A DNA stretch of 64,000 nt from Kalaharituber pfeilii (lineage: Eukaryota; Ascomycota; Pezizomycetes; Pezizales; Pezizaceae): NCBI GenBank assembly GCA_015179045.1, contig WHUZ01000011.1:682001-746000 (forward strand), read 5' to 3'. The notes beneath the pieces are model-generated. The model was not told where the DNA came from, searched no databases, and worked only from the letters and a program-made list of their open reading frames with translations. Below, in pieces: positions 50,040 to 64,000 of the stretch (its first letter is position 1; the number at the start of each line of letters is the position of its first letter). The position numbers and the translations under genes are program-made.

Positions 50040-51083
50040 ATGGCGGTAGCACCGAAATTTGCGTCTAATATTCTGGGGTCTCCGAATCCCCCGGTGCATA
50101 CAATTGAGCTTTGTAAGCTACCTTTCTCCCATAAATCTCAACGGGCGCTGGATTAGGCACAAAAATAGACACATTAACATGAATTTCGGTTGAGTAGATC
50201 TCGATTATGTGTGCCCAGTAAGTATAGCTCCACGCGTTGACAATATCTGCATGAAATGGTTTACTCATCATTCCTCTCTCCAATATGTATGCAACGAGTA
50301 CATTTTTTAGTTCTCAGCAAAGCTATTCAAGCAGTATTACAATAATGTCGTTCCTATCATTAATCGGAAGTATAACGGTAAAGTCCAGGTATGTTAACTG
50401 CCAACAGGCCCCGTTACTTGTGAGACTGTTAATCCCCCAGTTACGGAGCCTTTATTTGTAGACAATTTTCAGACACCAGGTTCAGCCTTGGCATCCAAGC
50501 TCTACTCTTGTCCATGAAACTGCCCTAGCTGTAGGCAGGCTTGTACCAGAGAAGTTCTGGGAGTTTTCAGCTGTAAGTTCCTAGTATCGGTATAACTCGA
50601 TGAATGGAACACAGCTAACCGAGATAGTAGGCTTTATTTGAAAAGCAGACGGAGTATTTTGACGTGAGCTTACAGGAAAATCATATTATCTGAGCTGAAA
50701 AGTAATTATTGGTGCTGTACAGGTGAATGTGGTTAATGAGACGCGTAATCAGGTGCACCTCGTCCGTACTTATTTTGGCGCTTGTCAGTTTACTAATGTT
50801 AAGATAGACTTATGACCGACTTTCCGCTCTTGCTGCTTCTATCACTGGTATCACAAGGGAGGCCTTTTACGAACAACTTGCTATACCATCAAGTGCTCCT
50901 CCCGAGTCCCAAAATACTGGAAATCAGATCACCAATGATCTGAAACTACATATCAAGGCGGCCAGGCAGAACTCTATTCACATCAGCCCCACTGTATTGT
51001 TTAATGGGAACGTTGAGAACTTGATTAGCTCAGGGTGGACAGTGAAGGAGTGGGAGGAATGGCTTTCATCTCACATTGTGTGA
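50040..51083 (+). CDS. DsbA-like thioredoxin-fold protein
   Basis: Seven exons, 50040-50112, 50198-50217, 50311-50388, 50462-50572, 50631-50663, 50723-50752 and 50808-51083, join in frame to 206 residues. The order of motifs fits the fungal family of DsbA/2-hydroxychromene-2-carboxylate-isomerase-like proteins: HTIELYLDYVCPFSAKLF near residue 25-35 (one Cys, CPFS instead of CxxC), IFRHQVQPWHPSSTLVHETALAV, PEKFWEFSAALFEKQTEYFDVNVVNETR, and ISPTVLFNGNVENLISSGWTVKEWEEWL at the end. The cis-Pro loop is SPTV. Exon 2 is 20 nt and supplies the active-site region YLDYVCP. The last acceptor is GATAG|ACTTATG. Single-Cys forms can act in glutathione-dependent or reductive reactions; the role here is unknown. 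No long single frame reveals this gene. Convergent with the coiled-coil gene. Confidence 0.88.
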
Positions 51084-51475
51084 AATTGAAAGACTTGGGC
51101 GATGTTTGGTCACTATTTCTACGAAAGGGCCGAATATTTCCCGAAATATTTTTGCAGTATATGGAATGTGACGATGGGTTGCAATTGTGACTTCAATATT
51201 TGCGTATTCTCATAGATCTCTAATGAGAAACAAATAAAAAGACATGGGCACATATATTTATGTATAGGCAAATAATTCGCCTCGATATTAAAAACCCGTC
51301 CTACGCACTTGTAAACTTAATAACATGCAAGCAATGTAAACAATGTAACCTGGCACAATATCAACAATGAGGATATAGTAGTGAAATTAATGCCCTCTTC
51401 CCAGTGGAATTAAATGCATTTTTGCGTCTTCATGAAAATTTCATTGAAAGTTAGACATTTGATCAATGTGCGTAG
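51084..51475. other. Convergent 3' spacer
   Basis: A/T-rich downstream region shared by two convergent genes. Nothing further was seen. Confidence 0.6.
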
Positions 51476-52465
51476 TTATTTCTTCAGGCTCGCACTTCCC
51501 GGAACCTTATTTCCCATGAAACTACGCCCAAGCCTGTGCTGAGGCCCATGGTACGTGGCAGCATTCCTCTTGGGATTTGGGCTGCCAATACTGTTGGTTT
51601 CGTAACGTGGTGCAGAGCCCATCTTGTCAAGAATGTTTTGAATGTCTTGCACAGCGCTCTGACTCTGTTTTCGGTATGCTTCAAGCTCTGCTTCTTTTTG
51701 GTTGAGATTGGAGATTTGTGATTCACGGCTGTGGACATGAGGTCATTGTCCGGTTAACGAAAGTAAGATACCTGTAAGGATAATTCGAACGCAGAAAATT
51801 CTCTTACCGGGTGAGATCACTTTGCTGGTCAAATTGACCCATAACAGAGACCCAAGCTTGAAATGTCTTTGAGGTTTAGCATCCTGTTTCCCTTAAGTAG
51901 GCCAACCGCTAATCTGCCATAGATGGATGGGACCTACAGCAGCAATCCTCTTATACTCTTCCACAAGCTCACGGTCCCTGATCATATGCGGCTCCATTGC
52001 AGCATCAAACCTCGCACGAAAGTCCTCGAAATCGAACCTCTCCATTGGCGAGTCTAGGATGGAGCTCTTTGGTTGAGCCGGGAGCCCAGAGGCTTGCTCA
52101 TTGGCAGAGGCCTTCTCCTTTCCCTTCTGCTGCAGGTGCGGGAGCGGCTGTGGGGTAGAAAGGCGGGATGGAATGGAGGATGCAGCCGGATGGGAGCTCA
52201 TCTCATTGTGCCGGCTCTGTGGCCTGCGTTCACGATTAAGTTTGACGACGTCCAGCGGAGACCTCGGGACGTTGACGGGGCGAGGCAGGGCGGACGGCTG
52301 CTGTTGCTGCTGCTGCTGCGGGGTGGAGGGAGGGGGCGGGGAGCGGGCACGGGAGCCCGGCTGCTGAGGGGACTGCTGGGGCTGCGGCGGCTGGGGCTGG
52401 GGCTGGGGCTGGGGCTGGTGCGAAGGGCCGCCGGATGCGGCTGCGCTGCGGTTGGGGCTATTCAT
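51476..52465 (-). CDS. Hypothetical protein, Gln/Pro-rich N-terminus and C-terminal coiled coil
   Basis: Three exons on the minus strand, 52465-51938, 51866-51808 and 51728-51476, give 279 residues. Residues 1-65 carry (Gln-Pro)n, a Pro run and Q7 (QQQQQQQPSALPRPVN), encoded by CTG/CAG-type repeats. Residues 120-180 include MERFDFEDFRARFDAAMEPHMIRDRELVEEYKRIAA. Then TFQAWVSVMGQFDQQSDLTR leads into a coiled coil (ESQISNLNQKEAELEAYRKQSQSAVQDIQNILDKM) and a basic Gly/Ser/Asn tail. The exon 2 acceptor is CTCAAAG|ACA, since earlier frames hit stops. The ATG at 52465 (MNSPNRS) was chosen over ATGs further upstream because those lie in a Cys/Arg-rich, GC-biased frame that looks non-coding. I do not recognise the family. 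Confidence 0.72.
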
Positions 52466-54002
52466 GTCGGCTGCTGTGGGGTAAGGGCCACGCGCGGCGG
52501 GCGGCCTGCTGTGTTGGTTCTGGGGGCGATCTGCTGCGGCTGGCCATGGTCTTGGCACGCAGCCGGCGCCCGCGCACATCCCGCCGTGCCTGACTGCGTA
52601 TGCATACAATACTGCACGCCCGCGCACCCAGCACAGAAAAACCCGAGGGCGCCACGCACCCAGGCAGGCAGGTACAGGAGGGACACATGCGTGCCCGCCC
52701 CCCGCATTTCTTCCGCAATCGCAAGGCAGCACCTCCATCTTAGCTAGCCGGTGAGCCTCACGAGCCCCGCTATACGGCACCAGAGCTTGTCGGCCTAGGA
52801 CTATTCCTCCCTACCCCGTCCATTAAGTAATCGCGAAGTCTTCAAAAGATGAACATGGTCTTGTAAGCCGAATCGACAAGGAAGCCGCGATCTCCCAGAA
52901 CGCCAGTGCTCCTTGCTTGGAGCGATGGTACTGGTATTCTAGCAAGCAGGCAACACCTTACGACAACGGTTTCCATCAATGTATCAATACGTTTATCCCT
53001 TGGGGGCACGAACACTGACAAATTGATCAATCACCGAGGCCAAGAACTGATTGGGCCAGGGAACCTCATTACTCTCAGAGTCTGAGCACAGACTGAGTGA
53101 AGTTAAACCCAAAACCATCACTGCTCAAGCCAGAAGCGGTTTGAATTCTTGCGTTTTGACCTGGCAGCCAATTTGTCACCGTTTCGCGCCCCCAAGGGAT
53201 TGAAAGTTCCCCTGAAGCTCAGAAGAATGTGGTCCAAATAAACTATTTACGGCCTGCCTGTTCAAGAGCAGCTGGAGATCAAAAGACGTTCCCTGCAATT
53301 GGCGAATGTGTGGGCATTGGATACTTCCAGGGTTCTTATTGGGCAAGGCACCGAGATTGAACGATGCCCCTGCATAAGGCTATTTTGCAAAAGGCAGTAG
53401 CCTTGTTTCAAGGAGATTGGGATCTTAGCAAATTGCTCTCAATCAAATATTTTTTTCCTAGGAGGGCATGCGATTTGGACTGTTTTTACAGGAAATCAAA
53501 TTCGTGAGCGCACTATGCTATTGGATCAGGGGCTCAAGCTCCTGTCTAGCGATCTTAGGTTATCCAGATTAGCCCTGGTAGAGTACCTGATGTTAATCTG
53601 TGTTTATGCCAGCTTCCCTACCATGAGTAGCGCTACTCATTTACAGTGGGCATAGCTAAGGAAGAATATTTCAAGGCTCATGACTGTCGCCAGTGTTGCA
53701 CTTTGCTGCGCCCTGTGTGTATCTTGGTCAAAGTTGGCTTAGTCCATAATGCCAGCTTTTCCCCCCTAACCATCGTCCCCACGATACCCTGTTACTGTGT
53801 TCCCCCTTCTTTTTCCCTTAAAGTACCTCCCTTTTTCCCTCTCATCCCTTCATACTTTCTTACCTCAAGTCATTCTTTTTGCTTTGCGGGAACGTCATCA
53901 CTCGAAATAGTGGGGGTGATCCGGCTTTACGCTCTTTCACTCGCGTTAACATTCCTTTCAACCGGACATAAAAAAAGAATTAAAGTTTGAACAGCGCAAG
54001 TC
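52466..54002. other. Intergenic, GC-rich left part
   Basis: Bases 52466-52740 are GC-rich like the neighbouring 5' exon and are probably promoter or 5' UTR of the minus-strand gene. The right part is pyrimidine-rich from 53760 to 53900, ahead of TOS1, as is typical of strongly expressed fungal promoters. There is no additional gene. Confidence 0.5.
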
Positions 54003-55560
54003 ATGGCAATCCTCAAGAGTGTGTTTTTGGGAAGTGTGGCAGCTTTGGCAAGCTTGGGCTTTGCTTCTGCTAGCTGCCGTACGATCAACGGTCTCGGCTA
54101 CTGTAATTCAGTCAAGCAGATCAAGTACGACAATCTTGGGTACTCTGGCACCTATCAGGACGTGGTTGGGATAGATTTAGATTCTTGCAGCTGTACTTAT
54201 GCACCAAAGGCTTTCTCTGGGCCACTGGCACCCTTGAATGAGGGGGTATGTACGATTTTGATTCCTACCTCATTAAACTGAACTAATTTCATTTCTGCAT
54301 ACAGCTCTCTTTGCATTTCCGCGGCCCTCTCCATTTGAAGCAGTTTGGCGTCTATTACCCGAAGCCCAAGAAATCAAAATCAAAGCGCAGTGCTGCGCAT
54401 AAGCATATCAAACACAACCATCATCACGCGCATCACAAGAGAGCCGTTGTTGTTCAAACGGTCACCTCAACCGTTGTCGTGGACCAAACCGGCGCCACTA
54501 TTTCTCCAAAGCCAAAAGATGTGGAGAATCCGTCTCCTTCCAATCACAATCACGTCCCAACAGCGCCCCCTAAGCCCAAGGGCAGCGGCTCTGATGGGAC
54601 TCGAGGCGATTCAGGCCCAGTCTTCGAGGACATCACCGGGGATGATGACGACGATGGTGAAGACAGGGGTTCTGAAAAATGGCAGAGAACTGCTTACTAC
54701 AATGCGGAATCACAAACAGCTGAGGGTCTTGTTTTCATGAATCACCGTGGTGCACAGGAGTTATCTGGGGCGTTTACAAAGTTTGTGCACAAACTCGATT
54801 GGAGATACCCACCCACTAACTTGCTTATGTAGATGCGGTGGAAACTCTATCTCCTTCATGACTCCAGATGCCACGGCAGGCTCTGCTACTCCCCAGATCT
54901 TGCAAAATGCTCCACTCAAGAGTCGCGATGAGTTTATAATCTTCTCCAACAAGTCTTGTGATGTTGCCACTTGCGGCTATTGGAGGCCTGATATCCCTGC
55001 ATACCGTAAGTTTGATACCTTGACCATACATTTCTTTTTATTTTTTGAGAGAATATGAAGGCCAACCTTATGCAGAGGGGTTTGCTGGGGACAAGAAAAT
55101 TTTTGTTTTCGAATTCTCCATGCCTACGGACGACTCTCGGCCTACGGGCCATAGAGATGACAACTTCAACCGTGATTTACCTTCTATCTGGGCTTTGAAC
55201 TCCAAAATTCCCAGAACATTTCAATACGGCATGGGAGAATACGGCTCTTGCTCATGCTGGCCCTCCTGTGGTGAGCTGGATTTGTTCGAGGTTATCGTTG
55301 GCGCCAACAAATTCGTTAAGACCCACTACCACTCCGATCAAGGAGCCAAAGGGCAGTTGAAAGGTGGTGGAGGAAATCCTGACTACTTCGACAGACCTTA
55401 CGAGTACATCAAGGCTGCTGTCCACTTCGACGGTAACAAGGCTGCTACTATTTCAATACTCCCATCTTCCATCTCCTTCCCTCGCATTTGTGGATCCGAG
55501 CTTGTCGATGTGATCAATCAAAAAATGTCTTCGAGCTCTATTTTCAAGCTTGATGGTTAA
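54003..55560 (+). CDS. TOS1: TOS1-like cell-wall protein (DUF2403/DUF2401)
   Basis: Four exons, 54003-54245, 54305-54780, 54833-55005 and 55061-55560, give 463 residues. The N-terminus is a signal peptide (LGSVAALASLGFASAS). DUF2403 follows with CRTINGLGYCNSVKQIKYDNLGYSGTYQDV and HFRGPLHLKQFGVYYP. A low-complexity linker has a His-rich patch (HKHIKHNHHHAHHKR) and an acidic DDDDDG stretch. DUF2401 carries RTAYYNAESQTAEGLVFMNHRG, CGGNSISFM, FEFSMPTDD, MPAIWALN-like DLPSIWALNSKIPRT, and CSCWPSCGELDLFEV. The exon 4 acceptor is GAAG|GCC, giving PAYRQPYAEGF. TOS1 family proteins sit in the glucan wall and resemble glycan-acting enzymes, but the activity is not settled. The signal peptide sends it through the same route as kexin; a KR pair follows the His patch. 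Confidence 0.88.
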
Positions 55561-56852
55561 GGTAAAGAGGACGGAGTTTGTTGCTTCTATTTCAAAAAAA
55601 AAAAGTCCCAATGGCTTTGTATAAACTACCTTTTGGATTACTTTTGGACTTGGGCTATTAGGGACAAATCCACATGGTGCTTTAACTCTGTTTATGTAAG
55701 TTGGTGAGCGGTGTTTTCCCATAATTTCGATTCCCAGGAGGCTTCTGTACGCGCTCTATTTTGTATAGTTTAATGAACTGCTGAATGGAGAGTATTCGGA
55801 AAAGATTATAACCGTGATCATGTTCTGTTTCAGTAATCGGCGTGTATATATAACACTCTGTCAATTCGTACTGGGTACAATGTTCTCGTACCCAGATACC
55901 ATCAAGGTGATTGCGTGTAGTTTCAAGCTCTCATGCAATGCACATTCGACTTGTAACCAGCAAAGAATCTTAGCTTTGGTAAGTGTATCGAACCGGGAAC
56001 TGACACTCGACTTCGCTTCTTGTCAGGGAAAATGGTGCTGGTCGTGGTTTAAATCTTGTATGTGTATTTCTCTCAATGGACGCTAATTATGTGCTCGCCC
56101 GGATTATATCTCTACAGGGCTAATTGCTTAATTTGTTGACCCGTGTATATTCCTACGAGTATGAAGGCTGACGAGGAGAGTGCATCCGCTTGCCATATCG
56201 GAATGCCCTTCAGTCTCGGCATCTGCCGACGTTATGGCCCAATAAGGATGAGCTTCGATCTACATCTCAGGTAGTTCTGGTTGGCACAACCTCATCACAG
56301 GATGACCAGACCTGGTCTCGTGACTAGACCATGCCCAGCTTTTCCTGTTAACATTCTATCATCCTCTCGAGTTCTCCCTGGAGGGTATTTAAGGAAAGGC
56401 AAAAAAGCTACGATCCATACAGATCCAGGCTTCAATTTGCCATAGCCTGATATGTAGGAAGCATAAAGAATTCTTTGGGCTTCTCAATCAATAATTAAAC
56501 ACACGTAAGAAAAACTTTCAGATGCAATTGGTATCAACTTTTTGCTGGTGGGTGTGCTTAAGGCAAAGGCTGTTAGGAAATCTTGGCAAGAAATTTCTTA
56601 TCCCCACCAAGATCCCACACAAAAAAAGGAATTGGGTCCACTTTTTTTCCCCACCTTCGGCCTACCACCACCAACAAACCCTTCAAACCCGTCCCATATC
56701 TTTCGAGGAAACCACATCCCGTTTTCTCTCCCCTCCATTTATAAAACTTCTTTGTGCTTTGTGGTGTTATCATTATATAACATAAAGTTTTTTTTCTTTT
56801 CTTTTTCTTTTCTTCTCTTTCTCTTTCTTTCTAAAGCACCAATAAATACATC
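55561..56852. other. Intergenic region upstream of the Hsp70 gene
   Basis: No gene. A single GAAATTTC, a minimal heat-shock-element-like inverted pair, lies at 56590-56597, and a CT-rich tract (56785-56832) directly precedes the start. Both are suggestive only. Confidence 0.5.
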
Positions 56853-59243
<2,391 letters not shown>

Positions 59244-59817
59244 GTGCTATTCTGGATTTTATTTTGGTGTTCATGATTTGAAATTTGTCTTTATAACATT
59301 TTTCTTTTATTTTCTTCCGCTTGTGCTCAATCTTCATGCTTTGCGTCCAACTATTTGGGGGCTCCTGTGTCCTTTTATCCTCTTTCTCCTGTTTTCTTGT
59401 CTTTGGCCATGCATGCATGTCACGATACGATCTTCATAGGGAAAAATTTGGGGTGGCTTGTACTTGGGCGGGGTTGGCGGGTCTGATTTATTACCAAAAG
59501 GGCTGGGCATTTCCCTCGGGGCACAGGAAAGGGAAATGGGATTAAAATAAAAGCGGTGTTAGCTTGTTAGATTTCGTATATGATATTAGATTCTTCTCAC
59601 GTGAACTTTCGGCCAAGCCCAAGCAACTCCCGAGCTGCGGCTACACAACTCTTGGTCGGGTATATTGAACCCGTGCATGACAACCCACCAGCTTTCTCTC
59701 CACCCTCGCTGTCCGCAAGCGCCTCAGCCAAAAAAAAAAAGTACATATTTAGAAAGCTATATAGCAATCGTAGCAGCCCCCATTCAGCAATCCCTGTTGT
59801 ACAATTAGCACATCAAC
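59244..59817. other. Intergenic spacer between Hsp70 and the ANCHR-like gene
   Basis: Holds the Hsp70 3' region and the promoter of the next gene. A poly-A run lies near 59730-59740. There is no coding signal. Confidence 0.6.
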
Positions 59818-61687
59818 ATGGACGACGCACTCCACGAGCGCCTCGCCGCAATCCGGCGCGAACACTCTGAAGAGAACCTAGCCAAAGCGAAGCGGGAAGC
59901 ACTACTGGCAAAGTCAAAACCGAAGATCATGAGCGGGACGTCGGGGGGGTTGGGAGGGAAGTGTGGGGCTACAACGGCAGTGTCGATGGGGGAACGGTAT
60001 GTGGATCCAGCGGCGTTTTTGGTGGGGGTTGAAGGGAAGGAGAGGGGGAAGGAGAGGGTGCTAGGTGTGCAAAAGGAGAGATTAACGGGTGGAGAAAGAG
60101 AGGGAGAAGAGAGAATGGATTTTGAGGAGAAAGGTGGGGAGAAAGGAAGTGTAGATGAGAGGGGGGACTCGCACATGAAGGATACAGGTGAGGAGAAGAA
60201 AGCAGAGATGGTGGAAGCGATTTCGCATTGTTACGCAGGACCGACTACTGCTGCGGATGCAAAGGATGACACAGCTGCAGATGCCGATGCTAATGAAAAG
60301 CCCTCACCGTTACCGGCTAGCAGCAAAGCGGCTGAGACATGGCTCTACCGCGGGGGGAACATTCTCACTGAGGTGGAAGCGAGAGAAGTGCGCGGTGTTG
60401 CGGACAAGGTGCAGGATGAGGAAGAGCAGAAGAGGAGGAAGGAGAGGGACGAGGAGGAGAGTATGGAGGAAAGGTTTTTGGCGTTGGCGTCTGGGTTGAG
60501 ACAGAGAGGGGTAGGTGGTAATGAAGGTGGTGGGAGCGTTGGGAATCGGGGTGGGGCTGGGAATGGTGGAGAGGATGCAGAGGATGAGTTAAAGCAAAGG
60601 TTTAAAAGGGTGTTTGAGGGTAAGTATATGGCGGATAGTAGTACCGGAGGGGTCATGGGTGGGAGCGAGATTCACGGGAGTGAGGATCCAGGGTTGGAGC
60701 CAGAGGAGGAGCCCGATATTTCGGTATGTAGCCTCCTCTCATAAATATCCGTTATTGCTTTGTGAGGGTAATGAACTGATGACCCTTTTGTATATACAGG
60801 AGCTCATGGAAAACCTCATGATCTCACACAATGATTCCGCGGACCCCTTTGTCCCAGGTCACGCCGAGGATCTCATTACGCAGTGGATGGGCACTCAACC
60901 TGGCCAGCGCGATACCTTATCGAAAGCCGAGGAGGAGGAAATTGATAGACTTCTTGCAGAGAGCGCATTGGCATTGCCGCCCCCTGTCGCTCCTGTCCCC
61001 GGTGGCCGTCGCCACTACCATTTGTTCAGTGACGATGATATTCTAGGGGATGTACATAAGGAGAGAGAGGGGGAAGAGGACGAAGACCTCGACACAGCCG
61101 CCAACGCTGTCATTCAACGTATCAAAGACGAACTCACGACCGAAGCGAGCATGCCAGAACCCGGCACTCATACCCTTGAATCTCTCCCCAACACTGGCCA
61201 CTCGGATTCCTATCCCGGCACGGACGCCGATTTCGAAGATCTTTCCAGGACCGGAGAGAGGAGCAGAAGGGGGAGGAAGACCAAGCACGCCGATCAACAC
61301 ACAGATCGTCTCTCCTTTCTCCCCTCTCTTCCTCCCCTACCCACTGCCCCAACATTCCCCCCAAGCGTCATCACCACTGCTCCCACCTTCCCTTCTCTTC
61401 CTCCCTCACCTAGCACTCAATCCAAAATTCGCAACATGACAAGAGAGGAATTCACACGTTACCGCGCCGAGCAAGAAGCCGAGCACTGGTGCTGCATTTG
61501 CAATGAGGATGCGGAGTACAAGTGCTCAGGTTGCGAGGGGGATTTGTACTGTGGAAGGTGTCTTTATGAGGGACATGTTGGAAAGGGAGCAGGTGGTGAG
61601 GAGAGAAGGCATTTGTGGACGAGGTATGAGAAGGGAAATGGAAAGGGAGTGGGAGTGAAGAGGGTTGCGGTGGGGGGATGTGAGTGA
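59818..61687 (+). CDS. ANCHR/ZFYVE19-like zinc-binding protein (abscission checkpoint regulator family)
   Basis: Two exons, 59818-60723 and 60800-61687, give 597 residues; the join is TCG|GTATGT with TATACAG|GAG. The N-terminus is a charged helix (MDDALHERLAAIRREHSEENLAKAKREALLAK). The middle is acidic/Gly-rich and low-complexity, with two segments DELKQRFKRVFEG and EEEEIDRLLAESALAL; the second resembles a MIM1-type short helix. The C-terminus has a cysteine/histidine cluster CCICNEDAEYKCSGCEGDLYCGRCLYEGH, followed by a basic, Arg/Gly-rich tail. This tail arrangement matches ZFYVE19/ANCHR, which holds VPS4 at the midbody in animal cells. The fungal role is unknown, and no FYVE finger is visible at the N-terminus. 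Much of exon 1 is purine-rich, which inflates Glu, Arg and Gly content. Confidence 0.75.
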
Positions 61688-64000
61688 GCGGTTGTGGATA
61701 TGCGGGGTCGACAGGTGAGATGATGATTTACTACTACACAAATCTTTGTTGGCGGGTAAAATGTTCAGCGGAGTTTTCGGGTTTCTGTGTCATTTCGCAA
61801 TTGCTTTTGATGGGGCAACAAGGTAGGTCTTACATTCCTTGGTATTTATGTATTTGGGATCAGGAATTGCGATAGGTACGGTTAGGTTTTTATTTGCTAT
61901 GTTGCATGTTTTGCTTAATTTTTTTTTTTTTTCCCCGCTTTATATTGGGCGGTTAGGAGTGTATCTTGGTACGTTTGTCACGTTCAAAGCTTAGAAAGAC
62001 ACAGATAGACAATATAATACAACTGTTAGCTGGTGACCATCTCTCTGGTCCATGAATATCACTGATTCGCCAGTAATCAAAGATCCTTCGAATTTGGTCG
62101 ACTACTCAGATTTCCGACTCCCAAGCAGATGAAGGAAACTCACGGAAGCACTTCCGCACGAATCAGTTAGCATCAGGAGGTGCAAAATTCCAGCCGGTGC
62201 CTGGAGCAGCCACGGATCTCACTCCACTCCCATCCGGGCTTCATGTCGCAGCACCAAGACTAGCAGCACTCTAGCAGCACAGGATGATTCCAGGTTACAC
62301 AGGCAGGACAGCAAACTGTACCACATGGGGTTACCCAGATTGTGTTCTGGAATGTGCAATTCTGCTGGCCTGAGGTTTTGAATCTTGGATTTAGAAGAGC
62401 TAGTCAGTATCATGTCTCAATGAATTCTGACGAGGATTCTTCAGAAGCATTTTAATCGGACGAATTCAGTTAAACGACAGTCACTCTAATCTGAATGACA
62501 ACGACTTGGTAGGATGATGATGAGCCTCAGACAAGCCATAATGTATCTTTACATGGGAAGAGAACATCTCAGCGATGGGATGGAACATCGGATGGAACAT
62601 TAGCAAAATCCCTGTTTAAGCTCGTGCCGTTCCTTGTGAGGGATTTGGGCATGGAGCTGCCGTTGTATCTCAGCCTCTCAAGGCATTACATTCTGAAGAT
62701 TGATGAAAGAGCTGGGTTCGTGGTTTCGCTAGAGGAGGAAATTCGCAAGGCGAAGTTAAGTCCGTAACGTTGCATGAATATCCCACAGGCACATGAATAT
62801 CATGGGACTGGTATCTGAGGTTCAAAGTTTCGTTTACTAGATTTGAATGGGGGCAGCGATGGTGATGGAGATGGTTGTTATGGCCCCAAAATCAAAAAGA
62901 AATGAGGTGAGAGCCATTCATGGGCCACGAAATATCGTGAACCAAAGCTTGCTAAAATGTAACGTAAAATAGCTGGCCACGCTCCTGTAGCTATGGTGCC
63001 GGAAGTTAATAATCAACATGTTGTAACATTCCCAGCCAGCATTAGTAAGCAGCACCATATGTGTCATTTTGCTGCTTGAGCAATCGCGCACCCTTCAGCC
63101 ACGGTCACCTTACACGGTCGCATTACACGCTCGCACCACTCATAGAAGGTTTTTCCAGAGTCTATTGCAGGTCTACGAGAAACTATACCCAAAGCTCTTT
63201 TTTCTATTTCAGACATCTCTATTTGGCTTTATTATAACAAGTGTCTTCATATTATGCAGGCATATAAGGATGGTCATCAATATGGTACAGAGGCCTTCAA
63301 AAATCATGTATATATCATAAGTCACAGGCGGGGAACCCTTTGATGACTAATCCATTTGTATGGGGCTTGGCATGTAACATTTGGTACATTTCCTAAGAAA
63401 GTAAAAAAACTTTGAACCTTTTCAGTTTCACAACGAATAAAGATTTTGCCATGAAAATATCATAGAATGATAGAGCATCTCAAATAGTATAGATTTTTGA
63501 TATTTCTACCTTAGTTCATATCAGGTTGTGGTTGCTGATAGGTTTTGCGTTGCGTTGGTTGTATCGCAAATTTCATGTTGATTATTAACTTCCGGCACCA
63601 TACCTGCCTCTATATTCTTGCGAGAGGGCGGAAATGGCTTCCACGTGACCGTATGATGGAGTTTGGGGCTGATTTATTTACCTTTTGTAAGCACCAGACG
63701 AGGAATTGCAGCTTGGAAAGCGAAATCGGATTCGAGTTTCAAGGCCACTTAACAAGACTGGAGAAGAGGGCCGAGAGGGTAAAGGTGAAACCGGTAATAC
63801 TATCAAAGTCCTTCCACTGCTTGCGTGATAATGTAATACTTTCTGATCCAAGGACAAGGCGGGGAAGTTGGTGTCGCGGTCCTGAGAAGCAGAGAGAATT
63901 ACCAGTCCGTCAGGCCAGAAACGCACCTGGCTATCATAGCCAGCACTCTCTGCGACTCACATAGCCACCCATTCAAGTATGATACCTACCACCAGGCGTC
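61688..64000. other. 2.3-kb gene-poor end of window
   Basis: No gene could be supported. A poly-T run lies near 61920-61932. An ATG-less open frame at about 62513-62767 (LFKLVPFLVRDLGMELPLYL, then KIDERAGFVVSLEEEIRKAK) looks protein-like and could be a gene fragment, but I do not recognise it. The rest is A/T-rich without clear motifs. Confidence 0.45.

Noticed and set aside
52073..52747. 224-residue plus-strand frame antisense to the Gln/Pro-rich gene
   Set aside because: Shadow of the GC-rich, CAG-repeat exon on the other strand; Leu/Gly/Arg-rich without motifs.
60188..60499. Arg-rich frame within the ANCHR-like gene
   Set aside because: Alternative frame of a purine-rich exon; shadow only.

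Overview
This is a nuclear segment of a filamentous ascomycete (Pezizomycotina). The genes are eukaryotic and densely interrupted by short introns of roughly 45-80 bp with GT..AG ends and CTAAC-like branch points. Several families are typical of fungi: kexin, TOS1, SSB-type Hsp70, PhoD-like phosphatase and TVP23. Genes normally poor in introns in moulds carry many here (G6PDH 10 exons, thioredoxin reductase 7, ribosomal protein L33 5, PhoD-like phosphatase 14). That suggests an intron-rich lineage such as Pezizomycetes, but this is inference only. Intergenic DNA is long and holds decayed DNA transposons.

Layout. 1-366: C-terminus of an ER protein disulfide isomerase ending in HDEL. 635-1993 (-): TVP23. 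2973-4400 (-): thioredoxin reductase. 4.4-13.5 kb: a gene-poor block with a deleted Tc1/mariner copy (6798-7375) and a nested pogo/Fot1-like element (8386-12479) whose right inverted repeat is interrupted by a 775-bp foldback insertion. 13503-16514 (-): kexin. 19521-23592: PhoD-like phosphatase. 23969-24705: small proline-rich protein. 25263-29297 (-): splicing helicase PRP16. 29943-30613 (-): ribosomal protein L33. 30.6-33.4 kb: repeat-rich gap with a transposase relic. 33368-34404 (-): coiled-coil protein. 36180-38301: glucose-6-phosphate dehydrogenase. 39034-41371: sucrose/alpha-glucoside-type transporter. 41752-43188 (-): replication factor C subunit. 43737-45778: membrane alpha/beta-hydrolase-like protein. 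46168-47296 (-): inorganic pyrophosphatase. 50040-51083: DsbA-like protein. 51476-52465 (-): low-complexity/coiled-coil protein. 54003-55560: TOS1 cell-wall protein. 56853-59243: SSB-type Hsp70. 59818-61687: ANCHR/ZFYVE19-like protein. The remainder to 64000 holds no gene I can support.

The genes are mostly unrelated housekeeping loci and do not form an operon-like system. Weak themes are secretory-pathway proteins (PDI, TVP23, kexin, TOS1) and NADPH/thiol redox (G6PDH supplies the NADPH used by thioredoxin reductase). Exon structures were joined by hand from splice motifs, reading-frame continuity and recalled family conservation. All quoted joins are frame-consistent except one apparent 1-base deletion in the PhoD-like gene. 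I found no clear undescribed multi-gene system. The most unusual items are the nested palindromic transposon block, an in-frame inverted duplication inside TVP23, and a 7-nt microexon in thioredoxin reductase.
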